In this document: positions 1 through 9,118 of the stretch, piece by piece | Layout of the letters: the number at the start of each line of letters is the position of its first letter | Numbering within the stretch: the stretch's first letter is position 1 | Source: Polaromonas sp. | GTDB taxonomy: Bacteria; Pseudomonadota; Gammaproteobacteria; Burkholderiales; Burkholderiaceae | Reading direction: 5' to 3' | Length of the DNA stretch: 64,000 nucleotides | NCBI GenBank assembly: GCA_013823505.1 | Contig: PNMH01000001.1 | Location: forward strand, 62,001-126,000 | Position numbers and translations under genes: made by a program | The notes under the pieces: model-generated | What the model saw: the letters and a program-made list of their open reading frames with translations, nothing else | The model's database searches: none | Told to the model about the DNA's origin: nothing

Positions 1-528
1 GTGCCACAGGCTGCGCAGCGGGCCCAGCGCGGCGAGCGTGGCCAGGCCGCGAGCCCCCAGGCCGAGCGACATGCCGAGCATGCTGGGCGAGGCGCTGCGC
101 AGGTAGGGTCCTTCCAGCGCCGCGTAGGCGGCCTTGGCCTGCGCGCAGAAGCCCTGAAACCGTTTCGCTTCGGCCAGGCCAGCGAACTGCGCCACGGCGT
201 CGAAGGAGCGCGCCGGATCGGCAAAGAGATCGAGTGAAGAACCGCCGTCCCACCAATGGCGCGCCAGCACCGGCAGCGGCCGGATGCGCAGCTCGGCTTC
301 GAGTGTGGTGCCCACCGAGGCCAGGATCTGGTCGAACACCCAGCGCATGGTGAAGACGGTGGGACCGCTGTCGATGGCCGCGCCGTCCACCACCAGCTGG
401 CGCACCTTGCCCCCGGGCGTGGCCGCGGCCTCGACCATGGTCACGTCCAGCCCCTGTTGCGCCAGCTGCAGGGCAGAGACCAGGCCCGCCATGCCGGCAC
501 CGATGACGACGACCTTGTGCTCAGACAT
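1..528 (-). CDS. crtD: Methoxyneurosporene dehydrogenase CrtD, N-terminal part (cut by window edge)
   Basis: This is a carotenoid 3,4-desaturase of the CrtI/CrtD phytoene-desaturase-like FAD family, acting late in the spheroidene pathway. 176 codons are present before the left edge and no stop is seen. The protein opens with an FAD-binding Rossmann motif (VVVIGAGMAGLVSALQLA, about residues 6-23). The stretch SGPTVFTMRWVFDQI (about 61-75) is characteristic of CrtD rather than CrtI. The chosen ATG at 528 overlaps the crtA stop by 8 bases, so it is the last visible gene of the minus-strand operon. The CrtD over CrtI assignment rests on that motif. Confidence 0.88.
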   Translation of the reverse strand, partial: MSEHKVVVIGAGMAGLVSALQLAQQGLDVTMVEAAATPGGKVRQLVVDGAAIDSGPTVFTMRWVFDQILASVGTTLEAELRIRPLPVLARHWWDGGSSLDLFADPARSFDAVAQFAGLAEAKRFQGFCAQAKAAYAALEGPYLRSASPSMLGMSLGLGARGLATLAALGPLRSLWH

Positions 529-1303
529 GGGGTTGCCCATCGACAGGCTCGGCCGTGTTCATGGCGTTGGGAGGTGTCCATTGCCCGTGATGTTCCAGCA
601 GGCGCATGCGCACGAACATCGATTCGGAGAAGTAGTTGTGGCGGTAGGCGGTTTCGATGGCGGCCTGGTGCGCGCCCTGGTGCGCGTAGTCGAGCATGGA
701 CGAGGTGTCTTTCCACAAACTGAAGGTGCACTGGCGAACCAGCGGCGCTTCGCCCAGCCCCATGGCCAGCGTGCAGCCGGCGGCCGACTGCATGGCCGCC
801 TGGGTGGCTGGGGCGTTGCGCCAGAAGGCCATGGCCTTGGCGGGGCGGATGCTGGCGCGCGTGATCACGGCCAGCGGGCGCGCTGCGCCCGCGTCATCGT
901 GCACGGTGTGGTCGGGCTTGAGGTGGGTGGCGGGTGTGGGGCCCCAGGCCTCGCCATCCCACTGGCCGCGCGAGGACAGCACCTCGTGCACCCCGCTCCA
1001 GAACTGCGCGGCGCGTTGGCGGTAGGCCTGCACGATCGGGCCGGCGAGAAAGGCATCGGCCTGCTCGGCGTGGTCGAACATCACGATCAGGCCCTGGTGG
1101 CTGGCACTCGGGCGGATGCTGAAGCCGCCGCCGTGACCGCTGCCCATGACCTTGGCAAACACCACACCGGGCACGCCTTTGAGTGAGGCGGAGCCTTGCA
1201 CCATGCGCATCCAGCCCCAGGCCTGGTGTTCGCGCAGGTAGTTCACGAGCACCACCACCACCACCCCCGAAAGGGTGATCACGTCGGGTGCGGCTTCAGC
1301 CAT
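521..1303 (-). CDS. crtA: Spheroidene monooxygenase CrtA
   Basis: The 260-residue protein matches CrtA, the oxygen-dependent monooxygenase that adds the C2 keto group turning spheroidene into spheroidenone. Recognisable family features are the N-terminal VVVVLVNYLREHQAWGWMRM segment and the conserved FAKVMGSGHGGGFSIRPS and QCTFSLWKDTSSMLDYAHQG blocks. The start ATG at 1303 lies 8 bases inside the end of ispH, and its stop overlaps crtD, so it is probably translationally coupled on both sides. Its presence suggests that cells turn spheroidene yellow-brown to spheroidenone red when oxygen is present. Confidence 0.95.
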   Translation of the reverse strand: MAEAAPDVITLSGVVVVVLVNYLREHQAWGWMRMVQGSASLKGVPGVVFAKVMGSGHGGGFSIRPSASHQGLIVMFDHAEQADAFLAGPIVQAYRQRAAQFWSGVHEVLSSRGQWDGEAWGPTPATHLKPDHTVHDDAGAARPLAVITRASIRPAKAMAFWRNAPATQAAMQSAAGCTLAMGLGEAPLVRQCTFSLWKDTSSMLDYAHQGAHQAAIETAYRHNYFSESMFVRMRLLEHHGQWTPPNAMNTAEPVDGQPHV

Positions 1304-2255
1304 GCGAGAGGGCCGGCGCGCGGGCGCCGACGAGTTCGGCGGGCAGCCGGAAACTGACGTCTTCGCGCGCGCCCGCGAGGTGAACGACCTGCAACGGCTC
1401 GCCGCGCGCGTGGTCTTGCAGCGCACTCACGACGCGCTGCACCAGCAGTTCCGGGGTGGAGGCGCCCGAGGTCACGCCCACGCGCGGCGTGCCGTGCAGC
1501 CATTCGGCCTGGAGCTCGTGCTCGTCCTGCACCAGTTGGGCGGGCACGCCGCTGCGCTCGGCCACCTCGCGCAAGCGGTTGGCGTTGGAGCTGTTGCGCG
1601 CGCCGACCACCAGCACCAGATCCACCTGGGCAGCAAGGCGGCGCACGGCGATCTGCCGGTTTTGCGTGGCGTAGCAGATGCCATCCACATCGGGGCCGAC
1701 GATGCGCGGGAAACGGGCCGTGAGCGCCGCGATGATTTCGCGCGTGTCGTCCAGGCTCAAGGTGGTCTGGGTCACGTAGGCCAGCGGGGTCGTGGCGGGG
1801 AAATCGAGCCGGGCCACATCGGCGAGCTCGCTCACCAGGTGCACAGGCACATCGACCCGGCCCACCGTGCCCACCACCTCTTCGTGGCCGGCGTGGCCGA
1901 TCATCAGCAGCGTGTGACCCTGGCGGACGAAGCGCTGCGCCTGGTGGTGCACCTTGCTCACCAGCGGGCAGGTGGCGTCGATGGTCTGCAGCGCCATGGC
2001 AGCGGCCTGCGCAACCACGGCGTTGGACACGCCGTGCGCCGAAAACACCAGCACCGAACCGGTGGGCACCACGGCCAAATCGTTCACGAACACCGCGCCC
2101 TTCGAACGAAGATCGTCCACGACCCAGGGGTTGTGGACGATTTCGTGGAACACGTACACCGGGGTGCCGTGCAGGTCGAGCGCGCGCTCGACGATGTCGA
2201 TGGCCCGTGTCACCCCGGCACAGAACCCGCGCGGTTGGGCCAGGACGGCTTGCAT
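1296..2255 (-). CDS. ispH: 4-hydroxy-3-methylbut-2-enyl diphosphate reductase (IspH/LytB)
   Basis: IspH is the [4Fe-4S] enzyme of the MEP pathway that makes IPP and DMAPP from HMBPP. The 319-residue length is normal. The three cluster cysteines are visible: C12 in RGFCAGV, C96 in DATCPLV and C194 in GICYATQNR, with the catalytic glutamate region GHEEVVGT near 123-130. The chosen start is the ATG giving MQAVLAQPRGFCAG, as in E. coli. The gene lies 43 bp after pufC and overlaps crtA, so isoprenoid precursor supply appears to be co-transcribed with the photosystem genes. Another ispH copy elsewhere in the genome is possible but cannot be judged here. Confidence 0.95.
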   Translation of the reverse strand: MQAVLAQPRGFCAGVTRAIDIVERALDLHGTPVYVFHEIVHNPWVVDDLRSKGAVFVNDLAVVPTGSVLVFSAHGVSNAVVAQAAAMALQTIDATCPLVSKVHHQAQRFVRQGHTLLMIGHAGHEEVVGTVGRVDVPVHLVSELADVARLDFPATTPLAYVTQTTLSLDDTREIIAALTARFPRIVGPDVDGICYATQNRQIAVRRLAAQVDLVLVVGARNSSNANRLREVAERSGVPAQLVQDEHELQAEWLHGTPRVGVTSGASTPELLVQRVVSALQDHARGEPLQVVHLAGAREDVSFRLPAELVGARAPALSHG

Positions 2256-2298
2256 GGCGTGTGCTGGCTGTGGTGCTTGAACGCCGCCAGCCAGCGCC

Positions 2299-3396
2299 TC
2301 ACTGGGCCGGCTTCGCAGCGTCTGCCGGGGCAGCAGCGGCGTCGGGCGCGGCGGGCGCAGGTGCGGTGTAGGGCCGGTAAGCGGCGAGTTCCGGATGGTC
2401 CTTGAGCATCGATACCCCCAGCAATGGCTTGTAGGCGCCTTGGTGGCAGGTGGCACAGTTCATCTTGGCCACATCGCCCAGCTCGCCCTTGCGGTTGCTC
2501 GGGAACACGTCGGTCAGCGGTTCCATGTAGGCCAGGTTGAGGTCGCGTGCCATGCGGATGCCATGCCATGCCGTCACGCGCTGGGGTGGCGCGCCGTCCC
2601 ATTTGCCGAAGTTCTGCGTGTTGTGGCAGTAGGTGCAGTTCACGCCCAACGAGGCCGACATGTGCGTCATGAGCGCATAGGTCTTCTCGGTGCGCTGGAT
2701 GCTCTCACCCTGGCCGCCGCTGGTGGGCAAGGCTTTGGTGGCGTTCACCCGGATCGGTTCGTCTTTCAGCAGGTAGGGCGTGAACGGGTCGTAGGGCAAT
2801 GAAGCCAGTTTCACGCTGTTGGCCGGCGTGTTCTGCCCGGTCTTGTTGCCCATGAAGTTCGAGCCCTGGGGCTGGCTGTCGGCGGTGAACCAGATTTCCT
2901 TGGGCACCGGGTTGCCACGGTGGCAGGTGTAGCAGGTCACGCCGGTCTCGGCCACGTGGGCCTTCCAGTCGGTGTTGATGTGCTGCGTCATCTGCACCAT
3001 GCGCCGCGCCACCACCTTGGTGTAGAGGCTGTCGTCGGCGAAGTTGGCGCCGTTGTGGCAGTAGTTGCAGCCCTGCTCGGGCGCCACCCAGGCCGTCATG
3101 TTGACCATGAGGCGGGTGAACTCACCCACGCTCAGGTCGCCCAGCACCTTCACGTTCTGGTAGATCGCGCCGGCCTTGGGGCCGTCGGGGCTGGCCGCAG
3201 GCGAGGCCTCGGGCACCTGGTTGGCGTCGAACACGCCGGCCTGAATGCGCGGGTTGTAGACCTGAACCATGCCGGTGCCGCGGTAACCGTGCTGCACGGT
3301 CTCCATGGGGGGGCGTTCACACCCGCTGAGCAGGACCACCGAGGCCAGCGCCAGCACACCGAGCCACTGGCGGTTTTTGAAGATGGAGGTGTTCAT
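2299..3396 (-). CDS. pufC: Photosynthetic reaction centre tetraheme cytochrome c subunit PufC
   Basis: PufC is the periplasmic cytochrome that re-reduces the photo-oxidised special pair. The 365-residue protein has four CXXCH heme sites (residues 110-114, 155-159, 254-258, 314-318) and a lipoprotein signal ending in LLSGC (Cys26), so it should be lipid-anchored to the periplasmic face. The start ATG shares one base with the pufM stop (TGATG). The C-terminus is rich in Ala and Pro (about residues 340-365). Heme attachment requires the Ccm system encoded at 13555-20549. Confidence 0.97.
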   Translation of the reverse strand: MNTSIFKNRQWLGVLALASVVLLSGCERPPMETVQHGYRGTGMVQVYNPRIQAGVFDANQVPEASPAASPDGPKAGAIYQNVKVLGDLSVGEFTRLMVNMTAWVAPEQGCNYCHNGANFADDSLYTKVVARRMVQMTQHINTDWKAHVAETGVTCYTCHRGNPVPKEIWFTADSQPQGSNFMGNKTGQNTPANSVKLASLPYDPFTPYLLKDEPIRVNATKALPTSGGQGESIQRTEKTYALMTHMSASLGVNCTYCHNTQNFGKWDGAPPQRVTAWHGIRMARDLNLAYMEPLTDVFPSNRKGELGDVAKMNCATCHQGAYKPLLGVSMLKDHPELAAYRPYTAPAPAAPDAAAAPADAAKPAQ

Positions 3397-4373
3397 CACT
3401 TCGCTCCTGGGGCAAGGGCCGGATCCATCACGGCGGGAAACACATCGGGGTAGGGCGGTGCAACACCGTGCTTGATGGCCCAGAGGTACCAGTTGTCCAC
3501 CACGGTGCCGGTCAGCAGGATGCCGATGCCACCCACCAGCGGGCACAGCACGGCGAACCACCAGGCCCAGCGGTGAATGGATTCCATCGTGGCGTTGAAG
3601 CCCATGGTCCACCTCCAGAACAGCGCGGCGCGTTCGCTGGCCGTGCCGCGGTCAACGATCTGTTCGATCTCGCGCTCACCACCGAAGCGGCTCACCGCGA
3701 GGATGGTCGCGCCGTGCATCGCAAACAGCAGGGTGGAGCCGTACAGGAAGGCGATCGAGAGCGCGTGGAAGGGGTTGTAGAACAGGTTGCCGTAGCGCAG
3801 CGAGAAGGCGGCGGTCCAGTCCAGGTGGGGGAAGATGCCAAAGGGCACGGCTTCGCTCCACGAGCCCATCAGCACCGGGCGGAACAAGCCGAGCACCAGG
3901 AACAGCCAGATGGCGGCGGCAAAGGCCCAGGCCACGTGCGTGCCCATGCCCAGAGCGCGTGCGCGGCGGTAGGTGCGGGCCCACCAAAGCAGGATCGAGA
4001 TCGTCAGAAACAAGCCAGCGATCTGCCACCACCCGCCCGCGTTCAGCGGTGCAAGCCCCAGGCCTGCGCCTGCCGCCGGCGGCTCCAGCGACAGCCAGAA
4101 GAGTTGACGGACAAACTGGATCGGGTCCCAGTTGACCGAGGCCAGCATGTTCAGGCCCATGATGTTGAAGGCCAGCACGCCGAACAGCAGCGACGCCATG
4201 CCGAGGGCGCCGAGGTAGATGGGTCCGATCTGTGCGTTGCCGAAGCGGCCGAACAGATGAACGATGCCGGGTGTTTTGCCCAGGCGAGGCAGGTCTTGCC
4301 CTTTGCCGAGCTCGATGCCGTGGTGCACCGGGCCAACGGCCTGTACGGTGGTGAATAGGTTTTGGTATTGCAT
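3396..4373 (-). CDS. pufM: Reaction centre M subunit PufM
   Basis: PufM is the 325-residue membrane M chain of the type-2 reaction centre, binding special-pair and accessory bacteriochlorophylls, bacteriopheophytin, QA and the non-heme iron. Typical family text is clear: the N-terminal [15 protein letters not shown], the Mg-ligand His region [19 protein letters not shown], the [11 protein letters not shown] helix, and [26 protein letters not shown] carrying iron and quinone ligands. Five transmembrane helices are expected. It is preceded by a 25-bp gap after pufL and overlaps pufC by one base. Confidence 0.98.
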   Translation of the reverse strand: MQYQNLFTTVQAVGPVHHGIELGKGQDLPRLGKTPGIVHLFGRFGNAQIGPIYLGALGMASLLFGVLAFNIMGLNMLASVNWDPIQFVRQLFWLSLEPPAAGAGLGLAPLNAGGWWQIAGLFLTISILLWWARTYRRARALGMGTHVAWAFAAAIWLFLVLGLFRPVLMGSWSEAVPFGIFPHLDWTAAFSLRYGNLFYNPFHALSIAFLYGSTLLFAMHGATILAVSRFGGEREIEQIVDRGTASERAALFWRWTMGFNATMESIHRWAWWFAVLCPLVGGIGILLTGTVVDNWYLWAIKHGVAPPYPDVFPAVMDPALAPGAK

Positions 4374-4398
4374 GGTGTGCTCCTGTTCTTGCAGCGGC

Positions 4399-5223
4399 TC
4401 AGGACCAGATCGGCAGGTTCAGCCACCAGCCCCACCACTCGGGCCAGCCTCGGCTCCAGAAGGGACCGCTGATCACGATGCACAGGGCGCTGAACAGCAC
4501 GGCGGCCAGCGCCAGGAACAAGCCCAGGCGGTGGATGCCCAGCGTGCCGACGGAATAACCGATGGTGTCGCGGAAGAAGGTGTCTTCGTGCTCGGGCGTC
4601 TTGACCGTCTGCCCCGGCGCCGGGTTGGTGGCAGAGAGCACCAGCGCGCCGTGCAAGGAGAGGGCGAGCGTTGTGGTGAAGAAGAACGTGACCGCCAGCA
4701 TGTGCGCCGGGTTGTAGTGGAAGTGCAGGTACTGATAGCCCACGTTGGACACCCAGTCGAGGTGGCTGAAGATGCCGTAGGGGAAACCGTGTCCCCAGGC
4801 GCCCAGCAACACCGGGCGGATCACCACCAGCGTGACGTAAGCGAGGATGGCCACACCGAAGGCAAAGGGCACGTGGTAGCCCATGCCCAGCTTGCGGCAG
4901 ATTTCGACCTCGCGCAGCAGCCACGACACAAAGGCGCCGATCGCACAGACCGTGATCAGCTGCCACAGGCCGCCTTCCATCATCGGCGCGAATCGCAGGC
5001 CGTAGGAGAGGTCGGGGGGTGCGATGCTGATCTGCCAGAGATTCCAGGTGGGCCCTTGCGAGGCGCCCCAGAGGATCATGGCCGTGCCCAGGATCGTGAA
5101 GAACAGTGTGGTGACACCGAAGAAACCGACGTAGAAGGGACCCACCCAGAAATCGAACAGGTCGCCGCCAACCAGTGTTCCGCCTCGAACCCGGTATTTC
5201 TTTTCAAAGTTGAGCATGGCCAT
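4399..5223 (-). CDS. pufL: Reaction centre L subunit PufL
   Basis: PufL is the 274-residue L chain of the reaction centre and houses the active electron-transfer branch and the QB site. The start [20 protein letters not shown] matches the family N-terminus, and a strong AGGAGG-like ribosome site sits about 9 bases upstream, which decides this ATG over an in-frame upstream one. Conserved blocks include [21 protein letters not shown], the His-ligand helix [13 protein letters not shown], and the C-terminal [21 protein letters not shown] 116-base gap with a stable hairpin separates it from pufA. Confidence 0.98.
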   Translation of the reverse strand: MAMLNFEKKYRVRGGTLVGGDLFDFWVGPFYVGFFGVTTLFFTILGTAMILWGASQGPTWNLWQISIAPPDLSYGLRFAPMMEGGLWQLITVCAIGAFVSWLLREVEICRKLGMGYHVPFAFGVAILAYVTLVVIRPVLLGAWGHGFPYGIFSHLDWVSNVGYQYLHFHYNPAHMLAVTFFFTTTLALSLHGALVLSATNPAPGQTVKTPEHEDTFFRDTIGYSVGTLGIHRLGLFLALAAVLFSALCIVISGPFWSRGWPEWWGWWLNLPIWS

Positions 5224-5285
5224 GGTGCGGCCCTCCTGTCTCAGGTGTTTTGGACTTCTTACGTCTTTGCAAATGGGGGAGGGGA

Positions 5286-5324
5286 GCAGATGCTGCACTG
5301 GCCCAAGCCAGTTTCAGCACCTGC
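5286..5324 (-). promoter_or_regulatory. Intercistronic hairpin between pufA and pufL
   Basis: On the transcribed (minus) strand the outer arms 5315-5324 and 5286-5295 pair over 10 bp with one G-U. The inner arms ACTGGC and GCCAGT (5312-5307 and 5302-5297) pair over 6 bp around a 4-base loop. No T-run follows. A stem-loop in this gap is known in Rhodobacter, where it blocks 3'-5' decay and keeps pufBA mRNA in excess over pufLM. The same role here is inference. Confidence 0.65.
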
Positions 5325-5339
5325 ACACCTCAGGCAAAG

Positions 5340-5534
5340 TCAGGACTTCGCTGCGGGCGTGGCCGCCGGCATGGTTTGTGCCGTTTTTGCCGGGCCTGCC
5401 TTGGGGCCGTCCAGCCAGTTGAACTTGTTGGTGCTCAGCAGGATGAGGTGAATCATCGCGGCGAGAGCAAACAGAAACACGCCCTGCGCAACCATGGTGC
5501 GGACAGGATCGAAAAGGCGCCAGATTCTCCACAT
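5340..5534 (-). CDS. pufA: LH1 antenna alpha polypeptide PufA
   Basis: This 64-residue single-span protein is the alpha chain of core light-harvesting complex 1. It begins [20 protein letters not shown], has the bacteriochlorophyll-ligating His29 in [13 protein letters not shown], and continues with the typical NKFNWLDG exit from the membrane. The Ala/Pro/Lys-rich tail (about residues 45-64) is disordered-looking. AAGGAG lies about 8 bases upstream of the ATG. It pairs with PufB, but here it is separated from pufB by the extra gene at 5552-5776. Confidence 0.97.
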   Translation of the reverse strand: MWRIWRLFDPVRTMVAQGVFLFALAAMIHLILLSTNKFNWLDGPKAGPAKTAQTMPAATPAAKS

Positions 5535-5551
5535 GATGGGATCTCCTTAAA

Positions 5552-5776
5552 TCAAATGATGTGAGACATGAAGGTGTAGACCGCGGCATGCACGCCCGAG
5601 AAGATGCTGGTCTTGTGCTCCGCGCCAGGCAGCCAGAACTGCCAGTGCATGCCGACCAGTTGGCCCAGCACGGCAAGCGACAGCAACAGCAGAAAGCAGG
5701 GGGCAAAGATCAGGACAAACGAAAGCTTGTCTCCGCTCAGGGAAGGCTTGTGAGCCTCATATGACATATCGTTCAT
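5552..5776 (-). CDS. Uncharacterised membrane microprotein between pufB and pufA
   Basis: I do not recognise this 74-residue gene. It has a good ribosome site (AAGGAC about 9 bases before the ATG) and fits tightly between pufB (36 bp) and pufA (17 bp), so it looks real and co-transcribed. The protein has a polar N-terminus (1-17), one long hydrophobic span (about 18-43), then HWQFWLPGAEH (44-54), which resembles the membrane exit of LH beta chains, and an aromatic tail with His63 and His72. It is not a normal LH1 beta, because a canonical pufB lies just upstream. It could be a divergent PufQ-like assembly factor or an accessory subunit of the LH1 ring comparable in size to PufX or gamma. Function unknown. 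Confidence 0.75.
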   Translation of the reverse strand: MNDMSYEAHKPSLSGDKLSFVLIFAPCFLLLLSLAVLGQLVGMHWQFWLPGAEHKTSIFSGVHAAVYTFMSHII

Positions 5777-5812
5777 GGCAGTTGTCCTTTCACGAAAAGT
5801 TAGCCGTGTGGG

Positions 5813-5956
5813 TCAGAGCCAGGGCCGCCAGAACCACACCAGCAAATGGGCGACAACGGCGATGGCCGTGAACCCAATGAAGCCTTGGATGTAGTACTGG
5901 TGGAACTCCTGAGCTTCATCGTCCGTCAGGCCGGAAACAGATGTCCGTGTCGACAT
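5813..5956 (-). CDS. pufB: LH1 antenna beta polypeptide PufB
   Basis: This short 47-residue gene starts [20 protein letters not shown] and ends [14 protein letters not shown], the classic LH1 beta pattern: an acidic N-terminus, His19 near the membrane entry, His37 as bacteriochlorophyll ligand, and the WRPWL exit. AAGGAG lies 7-8 bases before the ATG. It is the first structural gene of the puf segment, following bchZ and a 40-codon frame. A single transmembrane helix spans roughly 22-42. Confidence 0.96.
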   Translation of the reverse strand: MSTRTSVSGLTDDEAQEFHQYYIQGFIGFTAIAVVAHLLVWFWRPWL

Positions 5957-5969
5957 GGGATGCTCCTTT

Positions 5970-6092
5970 TCAATGTGGCCGTGAGGCCATCGATGCGCCC
6001 AGCCCGCGCACCATGGGCAGCTGCAGCGACATGCCGCAACGTGAGGTTGACCAGGCGCTTTCGCCGTGGTCGAAGAATGAAAGCCGGTTCAT
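5970..6092 (-). CDS. Possible 40-residue ORF overlapping the end of bchZ
   Basis: A 40-codon frame starts with an ATG that overlaps the bchZ stop (ATGA at 6092-6089) and ends 13 bases before the pufB start codon. It occupies the place where pufQ sits in Rhodobacter. The peptide is Ser/Met rich with no transmembrane span, so it does not resemble PufQ. It may be a coupled leader peptide feeding ribosomes towards pufB, or simply an untranslated frame. Only position and overlap support it. Confidence 0.35.
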   Translation of the reverse strand: MNRLSFFDHGESAWSTSRCGMSLQLPMVRGLGASMASRPH

Positions 6093-7570
6093 GCGAACTC
6101 CCCCAGGCCCATCGACTGGCCAGCGGTGTTCACATGCGATTCGTTGACAGCGGCCTCGCCGCTTTCGCGCGCCTGGCGCTCGGCCTCGTCGCGCAGCCGC
6201 TTGGCGGCCGAGATCTGCACCAGCACCGGCTGGTTGGAGACCAGTGCGTGCAGCCGGGCCTGAGCCTTGTCGTCCCACGGGGTGGACAGACCGGCGACTT
6301 CGCCGCGCGCCAGCGTGGGGTCGACCTTGTCCATGTCGGTGCCCAGCGGCAGGATGTGGAACAGCGCGTCGAACAGCGAGTTGCACACCTCTTGAATGAG
6401 GTAGGTCGCGCCGCTGTAGCCCATGAAGGGTGTGCCGGTGTGGCGGCGGATGATGGCGCCCGGGAACGATGCCGGGATGTAGGTGGCCTTCATCGGCCCC
6501 TGGCTGCCGGCCTCGGCGAGGTACATGCGTTCGTTGTAGCTGCCGAAGAGGATCAGCGGCATCTTGGTGCGCACCAGTTCGCGCACCGCAGCGTTGTCGG
6601 TTTTCTCGCCGGCCTTGCGCGAGACAGCGAACTTGCAGGGCATGCCCATCTCGGTTTCCAGGAAGTGCTGGATGCCGCGCGCATAGGTCTCGCCGGCCAC
6701 CACCGCAAAGCTGGCGGTGGCGAAGAAGTCTTGCGTCACCGAGCGCCACAGGTCCCACACCGGCTTGATGGTGGTGTGCTTCTCGCGCTCGATGAAGGGC
6801 TCCGGGTCCAGGCCCAGCAGTTCGCCCAGCGTGCGCAGAAACTTGGTGGTGCTGTGCAGGCCGATGGGCGCTTGCAGATAGGGCCGGTCCAGCGCTTCGC
6901 ACAGCATGCGGCCGAACTCACGGTACATGCAGATGTTCACGTCGGCCTCGACCAGGCGTGACACTTCCGAGAGGTGGCTGCCCAGCGGGAAGACCATGTT
7001 GATGTCGGCGCCGATGCCCTGCACCAGGCGGCGGATTTCGGCCAGGTCGCTCGGGCTGTTGAAGGTGCCGTAGCTCGGGCCGATGATGTTCACGCGGGGC
7101 TTCTCGCCAGCGGGCCGTTCGGCAAACGGTTTGCGTGCCGGTACCTTCTTCATGCCGAACTCGCTCCAGAGCCAGAACATGGCGCGGTTGGCGCACTGCC
7201 ACTGGTCTTCGTCGATGGTGCGCGGCAGGAAGCGCATGAGGTTGGTGCCCTCGGGTGTCACGCCGCCGCCAATCATCTCGGCAATGGAGCCGGTGACCAC
7301 CACCGCTGGCAGCTCGGGGTCGAGGACCGCGTGGGCACGCTTCATCGAGCCTTCGGTGCCTTCGCGGCCCAGCTGCTCTTCGGCCAGACCGGTCACCACG
7401 ATCGGCAGCTCGTGCGGGGGCAGCGCGTCGGTGTAGTGCAGCACGCTGGTCACGGGGAGGTTCTCGCAGCCCACCGGGCCGTCGATGACCACCTGCAGGC
7501 CCTTGATGGCGGTGAACACATAGACGGCACCCCAGTAGCCGCCCGCGCGATCGTGGTCGAGTACCAACAT
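6089..7570 (-). CDS. bchZ: Chlorophyllide a reductase subunit Z
   Basis: BchZ is the NifK-like subunit of the BchXYZ reductase, which reduces ring B of chlorophyllide a during bacteriochlorophyll a synthesis. The 493-residue length is normal. The N-terminus [20 protein letters not shown], the cluster-binding [21 protein letters not shown] region and the [21 protein letters not shown] block are typical. The start ATG shares a base with the bchY stop (TGATG), which favours this start over upstream in-frame ones. Assembly with BchY forms the catalytic heterotetramer. Confidence 0.97.
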   Translation of the reverse strand: MLVLDHDRAGGYWGAVYVFTAIKGLQVVIDGPVGCENLPVTSVLHYTDALPPHELPIVVTGLAEEQLGREGTEGSMKRAHAVLDPELPAVVVTGSIAEMIGGGVTPEGTNLMRFLPRTIDEDQWQCANRAMFWLWSEFGMKKVPARKPFAERPAGEKPRVNIIGPSYGTFNSPSDLAEIRRLVQGIGADINMVFPLGSHLSEVSRLVEADVNICMYREFGRMLCEALDRPYLQAPIGLHSTTKFLRTLGELLGLDPEPFIEREKHTTIKPVWDLWRSVTQDFFATASFAVVAGETYARGIQHFLETEMGMPCKFAVSRKAGEKTDNAAVRELVRTKMPLILFGSYNERMYLAEAGSQGPMKATYIPASFPGAIIRRHTGTPFMGYSGATYLIQEVCNSLFDALFHILPLGTDMDKVDPTLARGEVAGLSTPWDDKAQARLHALVSNQPVLVQISAAKRLRDEAERQARESGEAAVNESHVNTAGQSMGLGEFA

Positions 7571-9114
7571 CAGCCCATCTCCTCGGCTTTGCGCTTCTTC
7601 GCCTGCTTGTCCAGCTGGCGGCGCTGTTCCTTGCGGAAGTCCGGATAGTCTTTCGGCACCTCTTCCCAGACACCGGCCTTGTCGCCGTTGCCCACGCTGC
7701 CGAAAAAGTCCTTCATCTGGTCGAAGCGGTGCTGGTTGCCCATGGCGGCGTTGATCACCTGGATCAGCGAGCCGGCACCGGCCACACCCATCAGCGGGCG
7801 GGCAGAAATCAGGTTGGTGTAGTAGAGCGACGGGATGCTGGCTTCCTTGGCCGCCTGCACCACGGGTGTGGTGCCGATGGCCAGCTGCGGCTGGTATTCG
7901 CGCATGGCGTCCAGGTCGTTTTCGAGCGAGGCGCGGAACTGCACCTGCACGCCTTTGGACTTGAGCCAGGCGGCGTCGTGGGCATTCCACGGCGTGGCCG
8001 GGCAGGCCGAGCCCACGTAGCGCAAATCGGCGCCGCATTCCACCAGCAGACGACCCACCAGCAGTTCGGAGCCTTCGTAGCCGCTGAGCGTGATGCGGCC
8101 GTTGATCTTCTGTTGCGACAGCACGCCGCGAATCGCACCCAGCGTGGCATTGCGGGCTGCATCGATCTGCGCCTGCGCCACACCGGTGGCCTGGCCGATG
8201 GCGCCCAGCCAGTCGTGTGTGCCGTCGATGCCCACGGGTGCAGAACCCACGATCGCGCGGCCGGCGGCTTCAAACTCGCGGATGCTGGCGGTGTAGAACG
8301 GGTGGATGGCGGCCACCGCGACGCTGTCGAGCGCGCTGTACAGCTCGCGCCATTCGCGGGTGGGGGCCACGGTGCCCACGGCCAGACCCATGGGCGCGAT
8401 CATCTGCGCGATCAGCATCGGGTCGGCCGGGAACATCTCGCCCAGCAGTGTGATGGTCGGCTTGTCGCCGCGCGCTTGGCGAGGAGCAGGCACCGGGCCG
8501 GCCATGATCTCGCTGCGCGCGTACTTCAGCATGGCGCCGGTCAGCACGTCTTTGGCTTCTGCGTGGGTCGGCACGCCGAAGCCGGGCACGTCGATGCCGA
8601 TGATGCGAACGCCATTGATGGCCTTGGGCAGGATCTGCAGCGGCACACCGCTGGCGGTGGGCACGCACAGGTTGATGATGACGATGGCATCGAGCTTCTC
8701 GGGATCGGCCTGGGCGTGCACCGCTTCGCTGATGTCCTCGAACAGCTTGCCGGTCACCAGCGATTCGCTGTTGAAGGGCACATAACCCACGCTGCGGCGA
8801 GCGCCGTAGAAGTGACTGGTGAAGGTGAGGCCGTAGACGCAGCAGGCCGAGCCGCTGAGGATGGTGGCGGTGCGCCGCATGCGCAGGCCCACCCGTAGCG
8901 AACCGAAGGCCGGGCACATGCTTTGTGGCTGGTCGTGCGGGCCGGCGTTTTCGCGCTTGGGGTAGTCGGCGGCGTACTGCGCCAGGATCTCGCTCTTGCC
9001 GGCCGACTTGGCCGCGGCCAGCAGCGTCTCGCCGCCGGCGTGGCAACCCATGCCATCGCCTTCGATGGCGGTGGTGGCCTTCGCGGGGATGATGGGGATG
9101 GTGGTGCCGCTCAT
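7570..9114 (-). CDS. bchY: Chlorophyllide a reductase subunit Y
   Basis: BchY is the NifD-like partner of BchZ. The 514-residue protein has the conserved N-terminal cysteine region ([17 protein letters not shown] and [20 protein letters not shown]), which contributes ligands to the shared iron-sulfur cluster, and the downstream [10 protein letters not shown] block. The chosen ATG at 9114 lies 4 bp after the bchX stop. An in-frame start 24 bases upstream would overlap bchX and lacks support. It is part of the bchCXYZ run. Confidence 0.97.
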   Translation of the reverse strand: MSGTTIPIIPAKATTAIEGDGMGCHAGGETLLAAAKSAGKSEILAQYAADYPKRENAGPHDQPQSMCPAFGSLRVGLRMRRTATILSGSACCVYGLTFTSHFYGARRSVGYVPFNSESLVTGKLFEDISEAVHAQADPEKLDAIVIINLCVPTASGVPLQILPKAINGVRIIGIDVPGFGVPTHAEAKDVLTGAMLKYARSEIMAGPVPAPRQARGDKPTITLLGEMFPADPMLIAQMIAPMGLAVGTVAPTREWRELYSALDSVAVAAIHPFYTASIREFEAAGRAIVGSAPVGIDGTHDWLGAIGQATGVAQAQIDAARNATLGAIRGVLSQQKINGRITLSGYEGSELLVGRLLVECGADLRYVGSACPATPWNAHDAAWLKSKGVQVQFRASLENDLDAMREYQPQLAIGTTPVVQAAKEASIPSLYYTNLISARPLMGVAGAGSLIQVINAAMGNQHRFDQMKDFFGSVGNGDKAGVWEEVPKDYPDFRKEQRRQLDKQAKKRKAEEMG

Positions 9115-9118
9115 GGCT

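Noticed and set aside
1275..2405. Plus-strand frame opposite ispH
   Set aside because: It mirrors ispH codons and has no recognisable domain; the minus-strand protein contains all the IspH cluster cysteines.
5552..5776. The 74-codon gene as LH1 beta (pufB)
   Set aside because: A canonical 47-residue pufB with both His ligands and the WRPWL ending is present at 5813-5956, and the 74-residue protein lacks the acidic N-terminal motif with His before its span.
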